DNA of 64,000 nt, taken from contig NC_045130.1 in NCBI RefSeq assembly GCF_007655135.1, forward strand, positions 23,565,363 through 23,629,362. The letters run 5' to 3'. The DNA comes from Punica granatum. Taxonomy: Eukaryota > Streptophyta > Magnoliopsida > Myrtales > Lythraceae. This document shows positions 35,628 through 47,911 of this stretch, in pieces. A program made the position numbers and the translations under genes. A model generated the notes under the pieces. That model saw only the letters and a list, made by a program, of their open reading frames with translations, searched no databases and was not told where the DNA came from. Position 1 is the stretch's first letter, and each line of letters starts with the position of its first letter.

Positions 35628-36898
35628 TGTGCGCACCCGAATTTAATCTCGTCGGGGCACGCATGCGCGCACCTAAGCAAACGCGACTTGGGAGTATCCA
35701 CCTTCCCGGGGACGCGCGACGAACGCACGTGAGAAGGAGTCGCCACTCGCCATTTTACGACCCGAAGGTCGAGGGCCGGCGAGTTACCCGGGTCTAGGGG
35801 TACGGGGTACACCTAAATGCTAAGGCAATGGTCATACGGAACCGAAAATTCCGAATTCGGGGGTTCTATTACGTGCGGGCCTACATCCCGCACGCCCTTT
35901 CGGTACTCTAGCTTGCTAGGCTCGTCGTTTTGTTTATTTACCGTGTGATCTTGGGTCGCACTTGGCTCGCCCGTTTTGACACCGTAAAATCGATGAATCG
36001 ATTGAGTTGGGCCGAGGATCCGAAGGATGAGTAGGCTTGAGAGTCAAGGAATTGGTTCGCTATCTTAGCGTTACAGTTCTTCGGACCGTAATGGTCGATT
36101 CCCTGCGCGAACCGAGACCATGATTATTCGAGCTTACTCGTCCCTTGGTGACGACAGACCGACTTAACCGACTCAACACTTGGACCTCTTGCTCACCGAT
36201 CGGGATCCTTACAAGTGTATGAATAAATACACAAATAAGATCCTCACAATGTGCACTCGAATAATTACAGAATACAACTGAATGAAATAAATAGATCCCG
36301 ATCGGTTTGCATTGGGCCAATATTCCGCTCCGGCTCACCGTATGTTTTGAATAACCGATAAACAAATTAAGGCAACGCGGGCTTCAAGGAGCCGGGGGTC
36401 GGGTCCGATTGAACCAATGGTTTGCAGGAGCACCGATTAGTTCCCACTGTAACCGTTGGACCGATCGAGCTCCCGGGTGATATCTAAACACGTTTCACAC
36501 ATCCAATCCAAATCGCCTTCCACATAGGCCATATTTGGAGTGTGATGGTGACTCGAGGCTAGATCCCATTCCGCACTCGGGTTGCACGCGCTTGGTGAAT
36601 TGAGAGGCGTTGGACCTCGTGTTCGGTGATTTGGGGCGTTGGACCCCGTGCAACACGTAACCTATGGGTTCAGGCCCGAACCGCGATAAATCATCATATG
36701 CAAAGACAAAACAGAAGAAAACTGATAAAACTGACGCAATACAGACAACAACTGACAACCGTCGGTGGATACAGACAAGTGGTGTATTAAATCGAATGTA
36801 CGTGATTTAATCAGTTATTAACCGGGGTTGATTAGCAAACAATGCATCTAACATAGGCCAACATAGAGGGTGGGCTAGGATACGGTTTTAAGCCAACT
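35628..36898 (-). repeat. 5' LTR of B, first 1271 bp from its inner end
   Basis: Starts with TGTGCGCACCCG and is collinear with 13265-14535 without indels; by eye I count about 13 base differences. It ends at CAACT (36894-36898), where element D begins; in the 3' LTR the sequence goes on after 14535 without a break. Confidence 0.93.
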
Positions 36899-37663
36899 GT
36901 ACGGACCCGAATGTGGACTCTCGTCGGGGCCCGCATTGCGCGCTTTTGGATCGCGCGGCTTGGTCGGAACGTCCACCTTCCCGTGGGGACGCGCGTCGGA
37001 CACGCGTGAGAGAAGGAGTCGCCACTTATCATTTTACGACCCGACGGTCGAGGGCGGATAAGTTACCCGGGTCTAGGGGTATGGAACACCTAGTTTGTTG
37101 TTAAGGCATTGGTCTGTGCGGAACCGGAAAGTCCGTGTTCGGGGGTTCATGTTACGTACGGGCCTATATCCCGCACGCCCTTTCGGTACTCAGGTTTGCT
37201 AGGCTTGCATGTTTTATTATTTACCGCGTGAATTAAGCTGCACTCGGCTCGCACGTTTTGACACCGGAGATTCGATGAACCAAACGATGTCGGTTGAGAA
37301 GCCGGGAGAGAAGTAAATCTATATGTCAGGGAATTGGTTCACAATCTTACGTTACAATTCATCGAACCATGGAGGTTGAATCCCTGTGTGAACCAGAACC
37401 GCGAGATCTTGGATTTACTTGTGTCTGGGCAAGCATTAGACCGATTCGATTAATTCGACTCTCGGACCATTCGCTCACCGACTGGAATTCTTACAGAATA
37501 AATGCATCAAATAGAATCCTTACAATGCTCTCAAAACAATAAATACAAATTACAAAAGGGTCGAATTCCAGTCGTTTTGCGTTCGGTTATTATTCCACTC
37601 TAACTCACCGTGAGTTTAGGGAAAAGACCGAAACACTGAAATTCAATGGACGCTCTCGCTGAA

Positions 37664-37734
37664 TAGGGCGTTGGACCCTGTGAGTGTTGATTAGGGTGTT
37701 GGACCCTGTGCTCGATGATTAGGGCGTTGAACCC
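37664..37734 (-). other. Three small hairpins in the D LTR
   Basis: AGGGCGTTGGACCCT, AGGGTGTTGGACCCT and AGGGCGTTGAACCCT in a row, at the same place as in A2, C and E. Confidence 0.55.
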
Positions 37735-39704
37735 TAATATTATTCGGCCTAGGGATCAGGCTCGACCCGCATGGCAAACAGGTGCGGAAAGATAACACGC
37801 AACATGTTAATAACAGACAAAGTGTTTGTTATTGTCGTGTTTACGTGAATTAACAGATTATTAACCCAGGGGTGTTTTTGCAAGCAAATGCCATATGCTA
37901 AACAATCAAACGTGTGCCAACGCTTTAGCATTCGGCTTTGTTTTGAGAACTTGACAAAGAGAGTCATATCTCAGGTGTGTGGATTGCTTTTACAGTTGTT
38001 CTGTATTGTGACACTGAATCACCACTGAATTAACCAAACTCGTGTTTTGATTCTAGATTCGGAATCTAGAATTCCTCCTAACCATTATCTAGTGTTTGGT
38101 TAGGTCAAGTGAAAGGTTAATCGGCATTTCGCATGTTTTCTGACAGAGATAACCGTTCTAGTTACCCGAGTCTAAGTTAGGATAACAGAAACTCATCAGT
38201 TAGATAAGAAAAGGCTATACAGATGAACCTGCACCTGAACAGGTAGCCCATTCTTATCCCGTACTGTAGTGTTTCTGTCATGCTAACCCTAAGGGTGTCG
38301 CTGAATTGTGAAAAGACGATTTTGCCCTTTATTTGAAAATTGTTTTCAGAAAAGGGGAAAACATCGCAGTGCGGGCCACCTCGGCCTGTAGCCGGTGTCA
38401 ACCAAATCCCTGGATCATCCAGGGTTATGCAAGAACCCCGGAAAAGACAAGGAACCGGTCAATCCGCCCGGAAGTGATCTAGAAAGATCTTCTGTATCGT
38501 GACCTAAGCTACCTGGAATCAGGTAAAAACTCAAGTTGAGACACAGAAGCCCTTTTTAGACGTCCATGCTACATCGGACCGCATGATTTGGGTTTTGAAA
38601 TTGATAAGTTTAAAAAGGGCACCAACGTCCTTTGACGACTCGTCGACGCGAGTTATCAGTTAATGTCCAATTCGGGTAAACTTTATCAGTGTGAAGTGGG
38701 TTTAATCATGTGAGCGTCCCGATTAACCCGTTTGTGGAATTAATGCTTAAGGGTTATAGCCGAATGCATTAATTAGGAAAACGATTCGTGATTCGTCGAC
38801 CAAAATGAATCCATAACGATCAAGGATAATTCAGTTGAATAACCGACAATATCCTTATAACCGAATGGATCTAAATGAGTCCTCGATACATGAATCCATG
38901 TACGTTAATTTTAAAAGAGTCTTTACACGATACTTTAACATAGGAATCGTAAAGACATTGAAGTAAAAATTCACACCATCCGATAAACGAATTAAACTTG
39001 AGATAAGGAACTCATTCTTGACCCAAGGAAGGCCAAGAAGCCCTCGGCTTCATCTTATGAAAGGTGGCCGAAGGTTCTCATGGCTCTATCCGAGTCACAA
39101 ATGATTTCCTAATCGTGGTTCAATTATTTTTCGCATGCTCAAACATCAACCGTGATAAATAGCACTCCTTTTTAATAAAGCCGGCGTTATCACGATTTGT
39201 TTAGCTCATTTAAACATATAAAGATTCACAAACGTGTCAATTAAGGAAAAGGATAAAATAACACCGGCTTCATGCATGCAATAATGATAAGACAAACTCG
39301 GAAGCTAGCTTGAATAGGCTAAGGAGACCGATCTTAACCCGAAAAGAGCAATTTAAGTCTCAACCCTTTCATTTAGAGAGTTGGCCGAGAATTAATTTGC
39401 CGTAGTCGGGTCGGGATAGTCTTCTTTACGATGATCCAAGCCCTTTTCCGACATGATAGCAAGTCATAAGATAGTGCACATGCATAATATAACATAAAAT
39501 TGCATAAAAATTAAATATTGCAAATGAAACATGCATGAAACACCATAATACTCCATAGCCATGCAAAAATATAAAAAGCCCTAACTCCGCTAAGTCGAAA
39601 ATGTTTTACCTAGCCTCGGAATACGAGGAAAGAGTCGGGGAAGTGTTTGAGAGTCAGGTGACTCGGTGGAACCCTTAAAAGGGTATTCGGGTGCACGGGT
39701 GGAC

Positions 39705-40350
39705 GTGCACGGGCGCGGTCAAGCACGGTGATGGGCGCTGGTGGGCACGAACGGGCGCTGATGGGCACGGGCGTGCTTGATGACGGGCGCTGGTGGCGCA
39801 CGGTGACGGGCACGAGCGGCACTGGTGACGGGCACGGGTGTGCTGGTGACGGGCGCGGACGCGCCGGTGACGGGCACGGGCGTGCTGGTGACGGGCACGG
39901 GCGTGCTGGGTGACGAGCGCTGGTGGCGCTGGTGACGGGCACGGACACGCGGGGTGATGGGCGCGGGTGGCGCTGGTGACGGAAGCTGGTGACGGGCACG
40001 GGCGTGCTGATGACGGGCACGGGCGTGCGGGTGACGGGCGCTGGTGGCGCTGGTGACGGGCACGGGCGTGCTGGTGACGGGCGCGGGTAGCGCTGGTGAC
40101 GGACGCAGGTTGCGCTCGGTGACAGACACTGGTGACGCTCGTGGGTTGCGCTCGGTGACACTCGGTGACGGACGCGGGTTGCGCTCGTGGGTTGCGCTCG
40201 GTGATGCTCGGTGACGGACGCGGGTTGCGCTCGGTGACAGACGCTGGTGACGCTCGGTGACGGACGCGGGTTGCGCTCGGTGACGCTCGGTGACGGACGC
40301 GGGTTGCGCTCGGTGACGCTCGGTGACGGACGCTGGTGACGCTGGTGACG
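39705..40350 (-). repeat. Tandem island in the D LTR (GGTGACGGGCACGGGCGTGCT type)
   Basis: About 645 bases of irregular repeats built on GGTGACGGRCRCGGG. One half has GGGCACGGGCGTGCTGGTGAC units and the other has GGACGCGGGTTGCGCTCGGTGAC units. It fills the slot that holds GC-rich repeats in A2 and C and a 192-bp repeat in E. Frames of over 200 codons are open on the minus strand, but only because of the repeats. Confidence 0.85.
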
Positions 40351-40676
40351 CGTCACTGTTCACCCGAGAGCTCCAACTTCACCCGAAACGACCAAAACGA
40401 TGAGCAAACGACTCCAAACTAAAAAACTGGGTTCAGAAATGGAATCCTTGGGTCCGAAACATGTCGTCTATGAAGTTTGAAGAATTTTGGATATAAGTCG
40501 GAATAGTGCTCGCTATGGATCCCGACCTAAACTCTAAAGATATTTGGCTTGGTTTTTGGTTTTCATGAAGTTCTTTGCTTGCTGCTGGTTCCTAAGAAGT
40601 TGAGAGCATTTTCTAGAGGGAGAAACTAGCAAGATCATGTGTGCTTCATGAGTGATTAGCTTAATGACAAGTAGGC

Positions 40677-40685
40677 AATATATAT
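40677..40685 (-). promoter_or_regulatory. TATA-like box of the D LTR
   Basis: CATATATATT on the minus strand, at the place of the boxes in A2 and C (about 1.6 kb from the LTR start) and followed by a similar GAGAGCATTTTCTAGAGG-type region on the + strand side. Confidence 0.45.
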
Positions 40686-42286
40686 GTGAAGCTAATGAGC
40701 AATTAAGCAAAACAAAGCACCATTAAGGGCCTCATTAGCAAAAGTCGGTTGCCCTAATGAAGATGAGGATGAATGTCCTCCATGTATCTTGATGAGGAAG
40801 AGCCAAGAAGCATTAATGGAGGTGTAGTTAATGGTTTGAGTGTTGACTAGAAAGACCAAAGATATTTTGGGCTAGGTGAGGGCAAGAGAGAAAGGGGAAA
40901 AGGCCGAAACTTTGGGGCAAAGGGCGGTTGCCCTTGGGCAGCCCGTGGGTCCCACGGCTTGTGAGGAGAAACCGGGAAAAGACTCGGGTCTCGATTGGTC
41001 GCGTATTCGAAGTTCGTGGTTCGAATTGAACGTCGAATTGTCGGTATACGCGTGAAAACGGAGTTAATGAGCCCGAGATTGACATTTTCCATTGAGAAAT
41101 GTCCCGGATGTGTGTGAGGCTCGGATGCCGATTTTGCCCATTGCAAGTGATCAGGGCGAAGTTGTCCGCTTCTGACAGCATATCTCGTATCTGCATCTCA
41201 CGTTGGTCATTTTGACATCAATTGTCAGACAACGTGAACAATCATCCCTTAAGCCAGTAATGCTAACGTGGGGCCGGAGACGTCCTAGGAGGTCGAAACT
41301 AGTTTTCTCAGGATGACTTCTGAGTTGCTTGGGCACTCCGGAGATTACTGTAATATCTGTTTGTCAAGATCAGACCTCCAAGGACTTGAAAAGTGTATCT
41401 AAGACCTCTAAAGCACTGTTCGAGAGATCTAGATGAGTTGTGTGATTTATTCCAACGATTCCACATTGAGCCTTGAGAAGGCTAGCATTGTGTAACGTAA
41501 GCATTCGGCGTCAAGTTTCCCCAAAGAGAACCTTCGGATATGGATTTCCACTGAAAATGGTCATTTCCGCTCCTCGGAGGTTACTCGGGAAACTGTGAAG
41601 GGTTTTGCCGTCTGTTTTGCCTCATTGTGAATGTCTGCTAGAGTTTTCTGGGCAATGCGGTATGAACTTCATTTGCCGTAATTCCATCAGACCATTCTCC
41701 GGCTATGCTCTTCTGAAGAGGGGTATGCTTGTTTTGCCGTTCGGAAGTCATTTGAGGTATCTGTGTGACTTCCAAGAGACAATCTGAAGCATTGTTCATG
41801 CTCTATGTGCTGATGGGGCATGGCCGCGTCTGATATTTGGCATTAACTTTTCTCCAGGAAACCGGCATTTTTGGACTTCCACTGAAAAGTTGTCTGTATA
41901 CAGAAAATTGTTCTGTATAGAGCAAATGATTTGCAAAATGCCTTTGAAGACATTTTCCATCTTTTTGGCATTGAAGTGGATTTTTGGAGTCCAATATTGG
42001 CTATCTTCCGATGACCGAGCGAACTATCGGAAAATAGTACCATCCATGTGATATACTGAAAATGCCGGTTTTGGACATTGTTGAATTCTCTGGTCGCTCT
42101 GTTGCCCTTTGGTGCCCCTAGAGTCCTTCTGTCATGTCCATGGGCCGTTTGCTCAATTTTGCCAACTTGAGGATGAATAGTGATTTCTCGCTCTGCCGAG
42201 CCGTTTTCTGTGTTCTGCTCAAGTCGTGGCTTGGATCATTGCTAATATCATTGTTTGGAATGGTGAGCCAAAATGGGGTGCTGACA

Positions 42287-42301
42287 GCTTGCCCCTCTTT
42301 G
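42287..42301 (-). promoter_or_regulatory. Polypurine tract of D
   Basis: The minus strand reads CAAAGAGGGGCAAGC directly before TGTCAGCACC. Confidence 0.85.
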
Positions 42302-42504
42302 ACTGCTTGCTCGAGTAGAGGATGCAATCAAAGATTTTAAAAGCACCCCAGTTTGATAGCAATGATCAAGGTGGAATTTCCTATATGTCCCTCTCCTTTT
42401 TGCTTTGGATATGTAGGATGTTGTACCTAATAAAAGGGAATACGGTGAGATGCGCACAATAGACATGTAGAGTTCGGAACAAAGCTGAAACAGGTAATTA
42501 AAGT

Positions 42505-42620
42505 CGGGACTGACCCGACGGGAATTGACCCCAATGCAAGAAAAGTAGTCGGGACTGACCCGAAGGGGACTGACCCCAATGCAAGAAAAGTAGTCGGGAC
42601 TGACCCGAAGGGGTTTGCAA
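42505..42620 (-). repeat. 45-bp repeat with paired hairpins in the D trailer
   Basis: About 2.5 copies of a unit with two stem-loops, TCGGGACTGACCCGA and GGGGACTGACCCC. Both have the loop ACTGA but different stems. The first copy of the second hairpin is altered (GGGAATTGACCCC). E carries six copies of the same unit at 58246-58487. Confidence 0.75.
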
Positions 42621-42781
42621 TATGCACGGGGCGCATACCGAATGAACTGCATGGTTCAAAGGCGCCTACCCGGTGGACTTGCGAGGTGCACGAGCGCTTG
42701 CTCGGCGGGTTTGCAATATGCACGGGGCGCATACCGAATGAACTGCATGGTTCAAAGGCGCCTACCCGGTGGACTTGCGAT

Positions 42782-43173
42782 GTGCACTGCAATCCTGAGA
42801 GGGTGCACGCTAATTAAAGTGCCTTGCGGAAATAAATGTGCACTGCAATCCTGAGAGGGTGCACGCTAATTAAAGTGCGTTGCGGAAATAAATGTGCACT
42901 GCAATCCTGAGAGGGTGCACGCTAATTAAAGTGCGTTGCGGAAATAAATGTGCACTGCAATCCTGAGAGGGTGCACGCTAATTAAAGTGCGTTGCGGAAA
43001 TAAATGTGCACTGCAATCCTGAGAGGGTGCACGCTAATTAAAGTGCGTTGCGGAAATAAATGTGCACTGCAGTCCTGAGAGGGTGCACGCTAATTAAAGT
43101 GCATTGCGGAAATAAATGTGCACTGCAATCCTGAGAGGGTGCACGCTAATTAAAGTGCATTGCGGAAATAAAT
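42782..43173 (-). repeat. Seven exact-length 56-bp tandem repeats in the D trailer
   Basis: Units start at 42782, 42838, 42894, 42950, 43006, 43062 and 43118. Each contains GTGCAC twice, around a 15-base AT/GC-mixed centre ending in GAGAGG, so the unit can fold GTGCAC with GTGCAC. Only a few single-base differences separate the units, which suggests recent expansion. E lacks this array and has a 30-bp array instead. Confidence 0.92.
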
Positions 43174-44281
43174 GTGCACGAAGTAAACGCAAACACTAAG
43201 GAGTAGTGTGAGGTGTGGAAGGAATCATTGTGTTTTTTCCCTCGTTGATTTCGTCCATGTCGCAATCGATGCTGTGGTAGGACGTTTCATTGCTCGCCAA
43301 CTGATTGCGATGTAACTGAGTGCCTGGAGTGTTATCCTGAAGGTCTGTCTTCGGATTTAGACTGTAGTCTTTGGCATAAGACAGACATGCATTCGTCGAA
43401 GAGAAACTCTTTTCGGGGTTCAAATCCTGCTTCCTGCATCTAGAATCAAAAGGGCTAATAGTGGTTGTCAATCCTACTCTATAGCCATAATGAAGATGTA
43501 TAAAGAAGTCTGAATAATAATGCTTCGGGGATTTGAACATGATGACCATTTAAAGGGGTGGTCGTCTCCCGCTAAATTGTGACTCGACAAAAAGGCTTAT
43601 GTTTACAGAACGGGCATGACCCGTAGAGTTTGCATTAGGGAAAACGGCGGGATTTTGGGATCCTCCACATCAAGGATACGACGATTCGACTGCATGTCGA
43701 AACGTGTCTTGTGCTGTGAGAGTCAAAGAGAGTTTGCTTGCATCGGAGACCGCCAAACTACTACTTGTTGTCGCTTCACACTGAGTGTAGCTGTCATTTC
43801 ATAGTCGAGCTGCCGAAGGCCCCTAACTTTTGCCTAGGTCGCAAGATGCGTGACGACCTAGCGGGGTATTCTTTTAGACTCTTCTCTCATTTAGAGCTCA
43901 CCTTTTGCTATGACCGTCCCACTTGGATCTGGTCATACCTCTCGGTTCCTCTAATTTTTGCCTAGAGCATCCTTTCGGGTTTTCACTCTAGCGAGGATTT
44001 CATTTTGTACTCTCCTTTTGCCACGGTCCCCCTTTGGCGGGATTTTAAACCGTGCCCCTCATTCCCTAATTTTTGCCCAAGCCGCCTCAAAGAGGTTTTC
44101 AACCTAGCGGGAGATTTATTATTTTTCTCTCAGGACAAGTTCAGAGAAAGGGGGAAGAGCAGAAACGGGGAGTGTATTAATAAGCAGAAATGAAAGTGCT
44201 GGGAGATTGTACATGCGAAGAAAGTTAAAAATGTAATGTGCATTTGAGGAAAACGTCCACAGTGGAATGAGAGAAACACCA
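43174..44281 (-). other. D trailer with four well-paired hairpin modules
   Basis: Non-coding. The first 220 bases are homologous to E from about 59035. From 43826 on, four modules each begin with TTTTGC and contain a stem and its exact partner: CTAGGTCG (43834) / CGACCTAG (43854), TATGACC (43909) / GGTCATA (43931), CTAGAG (43962) / CTCTAG (43986) and CACGGT (44022) / ACCGTG (44049). A fifth, at 44078-44110, pairs poorly. No gene is seen. Confidence 0.65.
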
Positions 44282-47200
44282 TCACGGATAGTATTTCTTG
44301 AGTGTATCAGCGTTGACCGGAAGAGCGTTCTCGTTCCCGTCCATATCATTGAGAATGATTGCCCCCCCGTCAAAGACTTCTTTAACAATGAAGGGACCGT
44401 CGTATTTGTAAGCAAACTTGCCCTTGGAATCAGGGGCGATATGCAAAACTTTCCGCAGGACGAGGTCGCCGGGGCTGAACTCGCGGGGACGAACTTTCTT
44501 GTTAAAAGCTCGAGCCATTCTTTGCTGATAGCACTGACCGTGGCAAAGTGCTGTTAGCCGCCTCTCATCAATGAGATTGAGCTGTTCGTAGAGTTGCTTC
44601 GCCCACTCTGCTTCCTTGAGCTTGGACTCGGCAAGGATCCTCATAGAGGGAATCTCTACTTCGATTGGAAGAACTGCTTCCATGCCGTAAACCAAAGAAT
44701 ATGGGGTTGATCCAGTGGACGAGCGGATAGAGGTCCGATACGCCAAGAGTGCGAACGGGAGCATCTCGTGCCAGTCTCTGTAATTAACTGTCATCTTTTC
44801 AATGATTTTCTTTATGTTCTTGTTTGCTGCCTCTACCGTGCCGTTCATTTGTGGACGATACGGAGAGGAGTTGCGGTGTAGAATCTTGAACTGTGCACAG
44901 AGCTCGTCGATGAGCTTATTATTCAAATTTTTGGCGTTGTCTGTGACAAGTGTCGCAGGGACCCCGTAACGTGCGATAATGTCGCGTTTGAGGAAGCGTG
45001 CCACGGTTTTTGCAGTGACCGATGCAAAGGTGATAGCTTCGATCCATTTGGTGAAGTAATCGATAGCTACCAATATGTACAAGTGCCCATTGGATGCTTT
45101 GGGGTTAATAGGACCAATCACGTCCATGCCCCACATTGAAAAGGGCCACAGATCAGCCATTGGATGCAGCTCGTTGGGTGGTGCTCTGATCTGATTTGCG
45201 TAAACTTGACACAAGTGACAATGCCTGACATGTTTGACGCAGTCAGTCTCCATGGTGGACCAGAAATACCCAAGTCGCATGAGCTTCTTTGCTAGCATGA
45301 GCCCGTTCATGTGAGGTCCGCAATTTCCCTCGTGCACTTCTTCCATGAGGCGTTGTGCCTCATTCTCATCAACACACCGAAGCAGTGTGGCATCGAATGA
45401 ACGGCGGTAAAGGGTTTCACCAGTCAGGAAAAAATTTGCCGCAATGCGCCGAAGAGTCCTCCGGTCATGTCGATCGGTGAATGCTGGGAACTGACCCGTT
45501 TGTAGCAAGTGTTTAATGTCTGCGTACCACGTGTTGCCGTCGACAGCATCGATTACATCGCAATGGGCAGGACCCTGAGCAATCTCAAACTTGAGGGGCT
45601 CGATGAGATTCTCTTTTGTGATGCTAACCATGGAAGCGAGTGTTGCGAGTGCATCGGCGAATTGGTTCTTCATGCGCGGTGTGTATGTAAATGAGATGTC
45701 CTTGAAGTTTTCTGTCAAGTCTTCAAGGTACTCATGATATGGCACCAGTTTTGGATCTTTCGTCTTCCACTGTTTGAGTGTCTGAAAGATTGTGAGCATG
45801 GAATCTCCAAACACTTCAAGCTCCTTGACTTTGAGGTCGATTGCCGCCTGCAAGCCGAGGATACATGCCTCATATTCGGCTATGTTGTTGGTGCAGGGGA
45901 AATCAATCTTCGCTGCAACAGGAAAATGACGCCCTTCCGGGGATATCAGCACTGCGCCAATCCCTGATCCGGTGGAATTGACTGCCCCATCGAAGTACAT
46001 CTTCCATCTGGTTATTTCCTCCTCACCACTCATTTGGAGGATTTTTTCGTCTGGGAAGTCAGAGTCAATCGGTGTGTCATCGACAATCGGGAACTCTGCT
46101 AGATGATCTGCTATCGCTTGGCCCTTGACTGATGTGCGCGACACATATTCGATGTCGTACTCCGTCAGTTGGCAACGCCATTTTGCTATATTCCTCATGG
46201 AGGACGGAGTGCTAAGTAGATATTTCAAAGGATCTGTCTTCGACAGCAGACGAACAGTATGGTAGAGAGTGTATTGCCGGAGCCTTTGCATGACCCACAC
46301 AAGTGCGCAACACATTTTCTCTATCTCAGGGTAGTTGGACTCCCCTTTAGTGAACTTTTTGCTTAAATAATAAATTGCTCGCTCTGCGTGAGAGGATTCG
46401 TCCTTTTGCCCTAACATGCATCCGATGGATTGTCAGCGCACCGTCAGGTACAAAATGAGAGGACGATCAGGTGAAGGTGGAACTAACACCGGCGGCTGAA
46501 TTAGATATGCCTTGATGGTATCAAAAGCTTTCTGACACTCATCATCCCATTCGACCGCTGCATTTTTGCGAAGCAGACGGAAGAGTGGTTGGCACTTATC
46601 TGTCAAATTTGCAATGAAACGCGCGATGTAATTCAGCCGTCCTAAGAAGCTCCTCACTTCGCGCACTGTCGATGGAGGGGGCAATTCCATGATCGCTTTA
46701 ACTTTGTCAGGGTCGACCTTGATGCCTTCCTCACTCACTATAAACCCTAACAATTTCCCTGACTTGACGCCAAATGTGCATTTTGCTGGGTTAAGTCGGA
46801 GTTTGTATTTCTTGAGGCGGTTGAACAATCGTTTGAGGTTAACCAAATGATCTTCTCCTTCTTTGGACTTCGCGATCATGTCGTCGACATAGACCTCGAT
46901 CTCTTTATGCATCATGTCATGAAAGAGAGTGACCATTGCCCGTTGATAGGTTGCACCGGCATTTTTGAGACCGAAAGGCATGACCTTGTAGCAAAATGTA
47001 CCCCACATCGTGATGAATGTGGTCTTGACTTTGTCTTCTTCGGCCATCTGAATCTGATTGTATCCAGAGAAACCGTTCATGAAGGAGAATTGTGTGTGGC
47101 GCGCTGTATTGTCCACCAAGACATCGATGTGTGGCAGCGGAAAATTATCCTTTGGGCTAGCCCTATTGAGATCTCGGTAGTCGATGCAGACTCTGACTTT

Positions 47201-47723
47201 CCCATTTTTCTTCTCCACTAGAACAATGTTCGCTACCCATTCAGAGTAATTGCATACCTCCAAGAATCCCGCGTCTACTTGCTTGATGACTTCTTCCTTA
47301 ATGCATAAGAGAAGGTCAGCTCGTTGACGTCGCAAGTGTTGGCGTTTGGGTGGGAATCTTTCAGTATCGAGTGGGAGGAAATGCCTCACGATTGAGGGGT
47401 CTAGGCCTGGCATGTCGGCGTAGGACCAAGCAAAGACCTCCTGATACTCTGTCAAGAAGTCGATCATTCGGGCCCTCTGTGCAGGGTCGAGTCCCGTTCC
47501 GATTCTAAGGGTGCGTGGTTCGTCTGCATTGCCTATGTTGATGCCTTCGGTTGGCTCGACGGAAGTGAGTTGGTGGTTTTCGAGACGATGCAAACTCTCT
47601 TCTATCTCGGGCACGCGACCGTCCTCGTCAAGTCCTTCCCCGAAGTATATGGGTAGGGACTTTCCGAGATGTGTTTCGAGTGAATCCGAATCGTTATATC
47701 CATGATTTGGATTCGATTGGAGC
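44282..47723 (-). pseudogene. pol of D: RT, degenerate RNase H, archaeal-like RNase H, integrase (one stop)
   Basis: One frame of about 1147 codons from the splice acceptor to KKYYP and TGA, with a single internal TGA at 46433 where A1 has CGA. Counting from Met at 47731, RT spans roughly residues 110-350, with YVDD at 281-284. The first RNase H reads YLTVR at the place of the first catalytic Asp. Counting from Met at 46417, the second RNase H has its acidic residues at D143 (MYFDG), E181/E183 (NIAEYEA), D205 (VFGDS) and D255 (QFADAL), all present. The integrase core has WGMDVIGP, TDNAKN and NGTVEAANK. The C-terminal module has KYDGPFIVKEV. No chromodomain is seen. This is the reference copy for judging the others. 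Confidence 0.93.
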
Positions 47724-47911
47724 CTGGACATGAAAGTGAATTGTTTCAGAAATTAAAGGTGTTAGAAGCGAGTGCAAGAGAGAGTTTAGGCACAGGAAAT
47801 CAAAAACATGTAGGGATTCTATTAACAAGCCATAACAAAAACCCCTCTTCTGTCATGTGGCTTATGGCATTGCCGACATGCAGGTAGCATTATGTATAAA
47901 GACCGTCTTAC
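47724..47911 (-). other. Predicted 188-bp intron between protease and RT (element D)
   Basis: Minus-strand donor GTAAGACG at 47911 and acceptor TTCATGTCCAG ending at 47724. Phase 2: GT of the last exon-1 codon plus G of exon 2. It removes the stop TAA at 47910-47908. Confidence 0.78.

Larger units (their letters stand above)
13265..36898 (-). mobile_element. Element B: Tat/Ogre-type retrotransposon inserted in A2 gag, itself split by C and D
   Basis: Reading on the minus strand from right to left: partial 5' LTR (36898-35628), PBS, leader, ORF1, gag-pro, intron, pol, 3' trailer with repeat array, polypurine tract and complete 3' LTR (18581-13265). The solo LTR C sits in pol (22534-27460). 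D cuts the 5' LTR after 1271 bp. The visible parts of the two LTRs differ by roughly 13 substitutions without indels by eye, near 1 percent, so B is young compared with A1. The remaining 5' LTR and the second target duplication (CTCCC expected) lie outside the window. Confidence 0.9.
36899..42286 (-). repeat. 3' LTR of D (5388 bp)
   Basis: The + strand reads TGTACGGACCCG at the left end and GGGGTGCTGACA at the right end, followed at once by the polypurine tract. It contains hairpins at 37664-37734, a tandem island at 39705-40350 and an AT-rich box at 40677-40685. No gene is supported inside. Confidence 0.92.

Noticed and set aside
39610..40363. Open frames of 214 and 248 codons over the D LTR island
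   Set aside because: They are translations of a GC-rich tandem repeat (Ser/Pro/Val/Thr runs), open in more than one frame, with no counterpart in A2, C or E.
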